Of a stretch of 5,936 bases of DNA, positions 1 through 4,788 are shown in pieces. The notes beneath the pieces were generated by a model. That model made no database searches. It was given only the letters and a program-made list of their open reading frames with translations, and was not told the origin of the DNA. The number at the start of each line of letters is the position of its first letter. The first letter of the stretch is position 1. A program made the position numbers and the translations under genes. This DNA is from an uncultured Ellagibacter sp. (GTDB taxonomy: Bacteria > Actinomycetota > Coriobacteriia > Coriobacteriales > Eggerthellaceae). Where the stretch lies: contig NZ_CAKTTZ010000074.1 in assembly GCF_934617235.1 (NCBI RefSeq), positions 1 to 5,936 on the forward strand. Reading direction: 5' to 3'.

Positions 1-163
1 GCTTGAGGGAGTGGGAGTAGATGCGGCCGCCGGTCATGTTCTTGGCGCCGGCGAAGTTGCCGCGCTCCACGACCAGCACGCTCTTGCCCGCTTTCGCGAG
101 CTCGTACGCTGCGACCGAGCCGGCGCAGCCCGCGCCCACCACGATCGCGTCGAAGTCTGACAT
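1..163 (-). CDS. fixC: FixC-like FAD-dependent oxidoreductase, N-terminal 54 codons (3' end beyond window)
   Basis: Partial gene: only the first 54 codons lie in the window, against roughly 430 in the family. The protein starts MSDFDAIVVGAGCAGSVAAY, a Rossmann beta-alpha-beta FAD-binding fold with the GxGxxG motif at residues 10-15 (GAGCAG) and the acidic residue ending beta-2 at E33 (VLVVERG). The following segment GAKNMTGGRIYSHSL is typical of FixC and ETF-quinone oxidoreductase-like proteins. FixC is a membrane-associated flavoprotein that works with FixA/FixB and the ferredoxin-like FixX; in carnitine metabolism it belongs to the electron-supply branch for crotonobetainyl-CoA reduction. 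The ATG at 161-163 has a GAAAGG Shine-Dalgarno (172-177) 8 nt upstream. It lies downstream of fixB on the same strand after an unusually wide gap holding a long inverted repeat. The family call is firm; the physiological electron acceptor is inferred from context. Confidence 0.9.
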   Translation of the reverse strand, partial: MSDFDAIVVGAGCAGSVAAYELAKAGKSVLVVERGNFAGAKNMTGGRIYSHSLK

Positions 164-220
164 ATCGCTATCCTTTCACTCGCAGCCGAAACGGGCTGTC
201 GACTTGCGTGCAGTTGAGAC

Positions 221-302
221 CCCCGCATCGCGCCTGAGGGATATGGCGGGGAGTAATCGCTCGGAGGAATCGGCGATGTGGAGAAAAAGGCGCGATGCGG
301 GG
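221..302. repeat. Perfect 15-bp inverted repeat in the fixB-fixC gap
   Basis: Arm 1 is CCCCGCATCGCGCCT (221-235) and arm 2 is AGGCGCGATGCGGGG (288-302), exact reverse complements separated by 52 nt. In the fix transcript this would form a long GC-rich stem between the fixB stop (317-319) and the fixC Shine-Dalgarno (172-177). The run of T on the minus strand lies inside the loop, not after the stem, so this is not a standard intrinsic terminator. A 9-bp direct repeat GGCGGGGAG (245-253 and 301-309) overlaps it. A further small dyad, CAGCC-N6-GGCTG (183-198), lies between this stem and the fixC Shine-Dalgarno. Function unknown: mRNA processing or stability, differential expression of fixC, or a dispersed palindromic repeat. 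Confidence 0.8.
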
Positions 303-316
303 CGGGGAGAAACTCC

Positions 317-1201
317 TTACAGAGCTGCGGTAAGCGCAGGCAGGACGTCTTTGATGTCGCCCACAAGACCGAAGTCGCACTGCTTGAAGATGGGGGCGTT
401 CTTGTCCTTGTTGATGGCGAAGATGGCGCCGGAGCGGTTGCAGCCGACCATGTGCTGCATCTGGCCGGAGATACCGCAGGCGATGTAGGCCTTGGGGGTC
501 AGCATGAGGCCGGAGACGCCCACGTAGCATTCGGTGGGAAGCCAGTTGACGCCCTCGGTGAGCGGACGAGAACACGCCAGGCCCGCGCCGAGCTTGCCGC
601 ACAGATCGCGCGCCATGTCGAGCTGGCCTTCCTCGGTGAAGCCACGGCCTGCCGCGACGACGACGTCGGCCTTGAACAGATCGACACCGCTCTTCTCGAT
701 GGCCTTGGAGGAGAGGACCTTGACGGGGCGAGCGGGCTCGACCCACTCCTGATCCGCAACAGCGCCGTTGGCGACACCTTCAGCGGCCTCGAACACGCCG
801 GCGCCGACGGTGTAAATCGCGACGTCGCCCTCGGCCTTCTGCACGCGCTCGGCGATGCCGCCGAAGTACATGCTGCGAGCACCTGCGTCCTCGAAGGACA
901 TGACGTCGGTGATGACCGCGGTGTCCGCGTGGAAGGCGAGGCTGCCGGCAATGACCTTCATGTGGCGGGTCGCCTCGATAAGGACGATGCCCGGCTGCTC
1001 TGCGTCGAACGCGGCGTTCACGGTGTCGGCCGCGGCGTCGAGGGCAACACCCTCGGGAACGGTGATGCGAAGGACCTTGTCGGCGCCGCAATCGCTCGCT
1101 TCGCCGAAGGAGATGGCGACGATCTCGTCGGCCATGGTGCGCGCGCCCGCTGCCAGCTCTGCCGCTGCGCCTGCGTGCTCAGCAATGATCAATGCTTTCA
1201 T
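317..1201 (-). CDS. fixB: FixB, electron transfer flavoprotein alpha-type subunit
   Basis: Complete gene of 294 aa, slightly shorter than the roughly 310 usual for the family. The N-terminal half (about 1-165) is the variable ETF alpha/beta domain (MKALIIAEH start). The C-terminal half (about 175-294) is the conserved ETF-alpha FAD domain: VVVAAGRGFTEEGQ (180-193), ACSRPLTEG (209-217), the GISGQMQH motif at 243-250, AINKD at 262-266, then APIFKQCDFGLVGD (269-282), which normally contact the flavin. It forms a heterodimer with FixA that passes electrons to an acyl-CoA reductase, here presumably the CaiA-like protein encoded on the opposite strand. The ATG at 1199-1201 is the only reasonable start because an in-frame TGA lies three codons upstream. 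The Shine-Dalgarno is unusually far away (see the RBS entry). It follows fixA after 41 bp and is probably co-transcribed with it. Family assignment is secure; the symbol is chosen for the fixA-fixB-fixC order and cai-like neighbours. Confidence 0.93.
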   Translation of the reverse strand: MKALIIAEHAGAAAELAAGARTMADEIVAISFGEASDCGADKVLRITVPEGVALDAAADTVNAAFDAEQPGIVLIEATRHMKVIAGSLAFHADTAVITDVMSFEDAGARSMYFGGIAERVQKAEGDVAIYTVGAGVFEAAEGVANGAVADQEWVEPARPVKVLSSKAIEKSGVDLFKADVVVAAGRGFTEEGQLDMARDLCGKLGAGLACSRPLTEGVNWLPTECYVGVSGLMLTPKAYIACGISGQMQHMVGCNRSGAIFAINKDKNAPIFKQCDFGLVGDIKDVLPALTAAL

Positions 1202-1221
1202 GAGTGTTCACTCTGCCTTTC
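1202..1221 (-). promoter_or_regulatory. fixB ribosome binding site with a 14-nt spacer that can fold
   Basis: On the minus strand the purine-rich GAAAGG (1216-1221) is 14 nt from the fixB ATG, clearly longer than the usual 5-9. The spacer contains GAGTGAACACTC (1202-1213), which can form a 4-bp hairpin (GAGT/ACTC, loop GAAC) directly against the start codon and so bring the Shine-Dalgarno closer. No better Shine-Dalgarno is visible between it and the ATG. That the hairpin forms in the cell is an inference. Confidence 0.5.
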
Positions 1222-1242
1222 TTGTGCTTGATAGCGCTTGAC

Positions 1243-2001
1243 CTACAGGGCTGCCTTGAGGGCGGCTGCGAAGCTCTCGACGGCGCCGTCCTCGGCGGCA
1301 TCGAAGATCTGCAGCTTGCGGTCGGCCTGCTCGGGAGCCTTGCAGTCGACGACGGCGATGCTGGAGGCGACGGAGCCCGCTGCAGCCTCGACGTTCATGG
1401 GCTTCTTGCCGGCAGCAAGGATGTCCTTCATGCCGGGGATGCGCGCTTCGGCGGCATCCGGAGTCACGGAGATGACGGCGGGAAGGCTGATCTCGACCAC
1501 TTCGACGACGTCCTCGAGCACACGCTCGACCTCGAGAGCGTCGCCCTTGCAGCTGATCTTGGTGGCGGCGTTCACCACGGGCCAGCCGAGCTTGCAGGCG
1601 AGCTGCACGTCGACCTGCTGCGCATAGTTGTCAGCGGAACCGTCGCCGCAGACGACCACGTCGACATCGCCAATCTTCTCGACAAGCGCTGCGAGCTCGC
1701 ATGCGGTGGCCTTGGCGTCCATGTTGGCACAGGCATCGTCGGCGATCATGAAGAGCTCGTCGACGCCGCGGGCGAGGACGTTCTTCTTCAGCTTGGACTC
1801 GTCGATCGAAGCAGGACCGGCGGTGATCGCCACTGCCGAGGAGCCCTCGACCTCAGCGGCGAGCTGAGAAGCGACTTCCAAGGCATTCAGGTCGTACACC
1901 GAGATGGTGTTCTTTGCCTTCGAGTAGTCGAGCGTGCGATCTCCTGCGACCTTGATGTCCTGATCGTCGGGGACCACTTTGAATGCGGCGGCTATTTTCA
2001 T
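1243..2001 (-). CDS. fixA: FixA, electron transfer flavoprotein beta-type subunit
   Basis: Complete gene of 252 aa, close to the roughly 255 of enterobacterial FixA. The N-terminus MKIAAAFKVVPDDQDIKV and DYSKAKNTISVYDLNALEVA (26-45) match the FixA style (E. coli FixA opens with a KCVPDEQDI-type segment). DVVVCGDGSADNYAQQVD (114-131) is the nucleotide-binding loop region. ER-LED---EVVEISLPAVISVT (159-180) corresponds to the ETF beta signature, and IPGMKDILAAGKKP (188-201) is the usual segment following it. FixA pairs with FixB as an ETF that accepts electrons from a reduced carrier and delivers them to the crotonobetainyl-CoA reductase. The start at 2001 is preferred over an in-frame ATG at 2019 because AAGGGAAGG (2008-2016) sits 6 nt before 2001 and would otherwise be inside the coding region; the homologous N-terminus also starts there. 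It is the first gene of the leftward operon. Confidence 0.94.
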   Translation of the reverse strand: MKIAAAFKVVPDDQDIKVAGDRTLDYSKAKNTISVYDLNALEVASQLAAEVEGSSAVAITAGPASIDESKLKKNVLARGVDELFMIADDACANMDAKATACELAALVEKIGDVDVVVCGDGSADNYAQQVDVQLACKLGWPVVNAATKISCKGDALEVERVLEDVVEVVEISLPAVISVTPDAAEARIPGMKDILAAGKKPMNVEAAAGSVASSIAVVDCKAPEQADRKLQIFDAAEDGAVESFAAALKAAL

Positions 2002-2016
2002 CTTGAGCCTTCCCTT
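2002..2016 (-). promoter_or_regulatory. fixA ribosome binding site (decides the start)
   Basis: On the minus strand AAGGGAAGG (2008-2016) is followed by a 6-nt spacer and the ATG at 1999-2001. The alternative in-frame ATG at 2017-2019 has no comparable purine-rich stretch upstream and would add six residues (MKGRLK) not expected in the family. Confidence 0.75.
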
Positions 2017-2336
2017 CATATGCTTGTACAGAGGCTTGTCCGCAGGTTGACGCTTTCAGGATGCCCAAGCGATCTGCTCGGGTGCCTCGGGGAGTCGCCC
2101 TGCGCGTTGAGGTCATCTTGCACTCCGCAAGCGGCGTTCGCATCGCCAGATAACCGTGAAATACCCGTTACTCAGAAAATCGCGATACCCTCCAAACCCC
2201 CTTCCCCGAGGCTTCGAGAGGATGGCCGAGGGACGATTTCGGGCCTTCCCGAGACCGCGCGAAAGGCGCTTTCGGGGTTGACTGTCGAGCCATCACTTTC
2301 CCATGGTCAAAGGCATCATCACTAAGAATTTGCGAT

Positions 2337-2351
2337 GCACGTTTTTCGTGC
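2337..2351. repeat. 15-bp dyad GCACG-TTTTT-CGTGC in the divergent region
   Basis: Perfect 5-bp arms around a five-T centre, lying about 28 bp upstream of the best rightward -35 candidate. The position would suit an activator or repressor site, or a small hairpin if a promoter lies further upstream. The dyad is seen directly; its function is a guess, and arms this short can occur by chance. Confidence 0.35.
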
Positions 2352-2378
2352 GATTACCTCATTACCGAAGTCCTGGCG

Positions 2379-2407
2379 ATGACGTTTCGCGCCGCGCTCC
2401 ATAGGAT
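2379..2407 (+). promoter_or_regulatory. Candidate sigma70-like promoter for the rightward operon
   Basis: ATGACG (2379-2384, four of six matches to TTGACA) and TAGGAT (2402-2407, four of six to TATAAT) are separated by exactly 17 bp. Transcription would start near 2414 and give a leader of about 65 nt ahead of the hydratase. It is the best-spaced pair I found on the plus strand of this region, but the match is moderate and not decisive. Confidence 0.35.
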
Positions 2408-2480
2408 GCGGGTCAAGCCGGAAAGCCGATAAGAGCAACCCAAGACCGGCAAACGATCCCACTTTCTAAAGGAGGATAAA

Positions 2481-3269
2481 ATGGCAGATTTCTACGGTAC
2501 ACCAGAGGTTGTGACCGACCTTCGCGAGGACGGCGTGCTTATTATGCGCATCAACCGCCCCGAGAAGCGCAACGCCATCAACGCAGTCACCTCTGCCGCC
2601 ATGGAAGAGATCATGAACAAGGCTGAGAAGGACAACCGCGTGCGCGTCATCATCGTCACGGGCACGGGCGAGAAGGCCTTCTGCGCTGGCGAGGATCTCT
2701 CCGAGCTGTCCAGCGGCGGCGAGTGCATGACCGTTACCGACCATGGCTTCGGCGGCCTCACCGACCGTCTCTGCCCCAAGCCGGTTATCTGCGCCGTCAA
2801 CGGCGTCGCAGCGGGTGGCGGCATGGAGATCGCCGTTTCCTGCGACATCGTCGTCGCCGCCGAGCATGCCCGCTTCGGCCTCACCGAGCCCAAGGTCGGC
2901 CTCATCGCCTCTACCGGCGGCCTCGTCCGCATGGCTCGCGACGTTCCCCGCAAGGCTGCAATGGAAATGCTCCTGACCGCTCGCCTCGTCTACGCCGCAG
3001 AAGCCAAGGAAATCGGCTTCGTCAACTACGTCGTTCCCGCCGAAGAGGTCATGGACAAGGCGCTTGAGCTCGCGACCACCATCGCCAAGAACGCACCTCT
3101 CTCGCTCAAGTTCACCAAGCAGATCGTCCACGCTGCTTCCCAGATGTCCGAAGAGGACGCGATGCGCTACTGCGACGCGGCCTATCGTTTCATCGAGAAG
3201 ACCGAAGACGGCATCGAGGGCCCCGCAGCCTTCGTCGAGAAGCGCACTCCGAACTGGCAGGGTAAGTAA
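2481..3269 (+). CDS. caiD: CaiD-like crotonobetainyl-CoA hydratase (enoyl-CoA hydratase family)
   Basis: Complete 262-aa member of the crotonase superfamily, the usual length for CaiD. It would reversibly hydrate crotonobetainyl-CoA to L-carnitinyl-CoA in the cytoplasm. Visible features: INRPEKRNAIN (24-34); the oxyanion-hole segment AFCAGEDL (66-73); NGVAAGGGMEIAVSCDI (107-123) with E116 and FGLTEPKVGL (132-141) with E136, aligning with the two catalytic glutamates of enoyl-CoA hydratase (same 20-residue spacing as E144/E164 in rat). GFGGLTDRL (89-97) and the C-terminal DGIEGPAAFVEKRTPNWQGK (243-262) resemble CaiD specifically rather than generic hydratases. A strong AAAGGAGG (2468-2475) sits 5 nt before the ATG. 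It is the first gene of the rightward group, whereas caiD is a late gene of the E. coli cai operon. Family certain; substrate inferred from CaiD-like ends and the neighbouring CaiA-like and Fix genes. Confidence 0.88.
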   Translation: MADFYGTPEVVTDLREDGVLIMRINRPEKRNAINAVTSAAMEEIMNKAEKDNRVRVIIVTGTGEKAFCAGEDLSELSSGGECMTVTDHGFGGLTDRLCPKPVICAVNGVAAGGGMEIAVSCDIVVAAEHARFGLTEPKVGLIASTGGLVRMARDVPRKAAMEMLLTARLVYAAEAKEIGFVNYVVPAEEVMDKALELATTIAKNAPLSLKFTKQIVHAASQMSEEDAMRYCDAAYRFIEKTEDGIEGPAAFVEKRTPNWQGK

Positions 3270-3288
3270 ACCTGCATTCTTCCTCTCC

Positions 3289-3317
3289 GCGGAGGGGGCC
3301 GTCCGAACCCCCTCCGC
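3289..3317 (+). terminator. 10-bp GC stem-loop without U tract (possible attenuator)
   Basis: GCGGAGGGGG (3289-3298) and CCCCCTCCGC (3308-3317) are perfect reverse complements around a 9-nt loop, starting 20 nt after the hydratase stop. The sequence following it is C-rich and lacks T runs, so it is not a canonical intrinsic terminator. It may act as a partial attenuator, an mRNA 3'-end stabiliser or a processing barrier that lets the hydratase be expressed more than the genes behind it. The stem is seen directly; the role is inferred. Confidence 0.6.
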
Positions 3318-3390
3318 ACCTCCTCCCCTCCACCTAACTAAGCCGAATGCCTGGGAACCGGGCGCAATAGAATGAAGAAAGGATCGAATA

Positions 3391-4686
3391 ATGTCGATGC
3401 TTGCGAAGAGCAGAGGAGAGCTCACTTATAAGGACCTGAGCGGTCTGCACAAGTGGTTTCTCATCGTGCTCGTCTCCATGGGCTCATCAATCATCTACAC
3501 GCCCATCTACCTCAAGAACGTTTTCTACGAACCGCTGATGCAGGGCCTCGGCTGCACGAACGCCGACCTCGGTGCACTGCTTTCCTGCTACGCCATCGTC
3601 GCCGTCATCACCTACCTGCCAGCAGGCATCATCGCTGACAAGGTGCGCATGCGCACGCTTTCCTGGGTCGGATTCGGAGGAACGGCGGTCCTGACCTTCA
3701 TCTACGCGATGCTGCCTTCCATCGAGATGCTCTACATCATCTTCGTCGGCTTCGGCATCACCTCCATCCTCATTTGGTGGGGCACGCGCTTCAAGATCGT
3801 GCGTCTGTGCTGCTCTGAAGAGGATTACGCCTCCAAGATCGGCGTGAGCTACTCCATCTACGGCGCCGCTGGCCTCATCGTCGGCCTCATCAACACGGCC
3901 ATCATCTCCGCCATCGCCGACGCCTCCCAGGGCATCCAGATCCTGCTCGTCTTCCTGGGCGTGCTCATCGCCATCCTGGCCATCCTGTCCTTCATCCTCA
4001 TCCCTGACTTCAAGGGCGAGATCGACAAGAACGCCAAGCTCTTCAGCCTCAAAGAGGTTGTCACGGCCATCAAGCACCCGGGCGTCATCTGGGCCTGCCT
4101 CGCCTACTTCTTCGTGTACCTCGTCTACATGGGCGTCACCTACACCACGCCGTTCATGACCACCTGCTTCGCAGCGCCGGTCGCCATCGTCTCCGTCGTC
4201 GGCCTCATCCGCACCTACGGAATCGGCCTCATCGCAGGACCAGCTGCAGGCTTCTTCGCCGACAAGCTGAAGAGCCCCTCGAAGTCGATCCTCATCTTCT
4301 TCGCCGCAAGCGTCATCGTGTTGGCCGCCTTCATGGTCATGCCCCGCGAGGCTGGCCTGGTCATCCCGATCGCCGTGCTGGTCGTCGTCCTCGGCTTTGT
4401 GACCTACGGCGCCTTCTCCATCGGCTCCTCCCCCCTCACCGAGGCCAAGGTTCCGATGAGCATCTTCGGCACCGCGTCGGGCCTGCTGTCCGTCATCGGC
4501 TTTTTGCCTGACACCTTCGTCCACACCTGGTTCGGCGGCCTTATCGACGCCCAGGGCGCAGACGCCTTCAACACCATCTTCATCGCGCTGGTTGTCTTCG
4601 CGGTCCTCGGCTGCTTCTGCCTGGTCATGACGCGCCGTGCCATGAAGAAGAACCTGGCAGCAGGCGTGGAAACCGACGAGGCGTAA
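3391..4686 (+). CDS. MFS transporter, 12 transmembrane helices, probable betaine or carnitine carrier
   Basis: Complete 431-aa integral membrane protein of the major facilitator superfamily. Hydrophobic segments at about 21-40, 58-80, 88-107, 112-134, 150-172, 182-204, then 230-252, 262-285, 297-316, 322-344, 355-378 and 392-413 give the usual 6+6 layout with a charged central loop (205-229). The motif-A loop between helices 2 and 3 is GIIADKVRMR (79-88), with its pseudo-repeat GFFADKLKSPSK (287-298) between helices 8 and 9. The C-terminal tail is short and charged. The start has AAAGGAT (3378-3384) about 7 nt upstream; a second ATG two codons later is less well spaced. It lies between hydratase and reductase genes of a carnitine-like pathway, so uptake of carnitine or crotonobetaine, or exchange against gamma-butyrobetaine, is the natural guess. 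Nothing in the sequence names the substrate. It is not of the BCCT family to which CaiT belongs. Confidence 0.85.
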   Translation: MSMLAKSRGELTYKDLSGLHKWFLIVLVSMGSSIIYTPIYLKNVFYEPLMQGLGCTNADLGALLSCYAIVAVITYLPAGIIADKVRMRTLSWVGFGGTAVLTFIYAMLPSIEMLYIIFVGFGITSILIWWGTRFKIVRLCCSEEDYASKIGVSYSIYGAAGLIVGLINTAIISAIADASQGIQILLVFLGVLIAILAILSFILIPDFKGEIDKNAKLFSLKEVVTAIKHPGVIWACLAYFFVYLVYMGVTYTTPFMTTCFAAPVAIVSVVGLIRTYGIGLIAGPAAGFFADKLKSPSKSILIFFAASVIVLAAFMVMPREAGLVIPIAVLVVVLGFVTYGAFSIGSSPLTEAKVPMSIFGTASGLLSVIGFLPDTFVHTWFGGLIDAQGADAFNTIFIALVVFAVLGCFCLVMTRRAMKKNLAAGVETDEA

Positions 4687-4744
4687 ATCGCTCGGAACAT
4701 CGGCCGCTAACCGCAGCCAACACGCACCTTCATTTTTGGAATCA

Positions 4745-4767
4745 CAGCGCGGCAAAAGGCTGCGCTG
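4745..4767 (+). other. Stem-loop just upstream of the caiA ribosome binding site
   Basis: CAGCGCGGC (4745-4753) pairs with GCTGCGCTG (4759-4767) through nine pairs (one G-U) around a 5-nt loop. It ends 9 nt before the Shine-Dalgarno AAGGAG (4777-4782), which is 6 nt from the reductase start. No T tract follows. It could protect the 5' end of a processed caiA message or tune its translation; this is inference from position. Confidence 0.5.
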
Positions 4768-4788
4768 GATATCGACAAGGAGAATGCA

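Larger units (their letters stand above)
2002..2480. promoter_or_regulatory. Divergent intergenic regulatory region between fixA and the caiD-like gene
   Basis: This 479-bp stretch separates the leftward fix genes from the rightward cai-like genes and contains no convincing gene; the open frames crossing it are extensions of antisense or shifted frames. It must hold the promoters of both operons, as the shared cai/fix region does in E. coli. Visible short dyads are CTTGC-N5-GCAAG (2117-2131), an imperfect TAACCG-N8-CCGTTA (2151-2170), CGAAAG-N3-CTTTCG (2260-2274) and GCACG-N5-CGTGC (2337-2351). TTGACT at 2278-2283 (plus strand) and TTGACC, read on the minus strand from 2310 to 2305, resemble -35 boxes but lack a good -10 at normal spacing. 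I see no clear FNR or CRP box. Confidence 0.65.

Noticed and set aside
306..316. GGAG-AAA-CTCC hairpin next to the fixB stop as a terminator
   Set aside because: Only a 4-bp stem and not followed by a T run on the minus strand; too weak to call.
278..1231. 317-codon plus-strand frame opposite fixB
   Set aside because: Antisense shadow of a well-supported ETF alpha gene; low-complexity composition typical of GC-rich reverse frames.
1853..2143. 96-codon minus-strand frame reaching upstream of fixA
   Set aside because: Frame-shifted shadow of fixA; Arg/Ser-rich with no Shine-Dalgarno or recognisable similarity.
2305..2310. TTGACC on the minus strand as the -35 box of the fix operon
   Set aside because: Five of six matches, but sequences at 17-18 bp spacing (CGACAG, GACAGT) are poor -10 boxes, and it would leave a leader near 300 nt.
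1204..2325. 373-codon plus-strand frame opposite fixA and extending into the divergent region
   Set aside because: Most of it is antisense to fixA; the extension into 2002-2325 shows no domain and no ribosome binding site.
3366..3373. TAGAAT (-10-like) just before the transporter gene
   Set aside because: Five of six matches to TATAAT but no -35 at 16-18 bp, and transcription would begin within the Shine-Dalgarno of the gene.
2466..3425. 319-codon minus-strand frame opposite the hydratase
   Set aside because: Antisense to a gene with intact catalytic motifs and a strong Shine-Dalgarno; no family resemblance.
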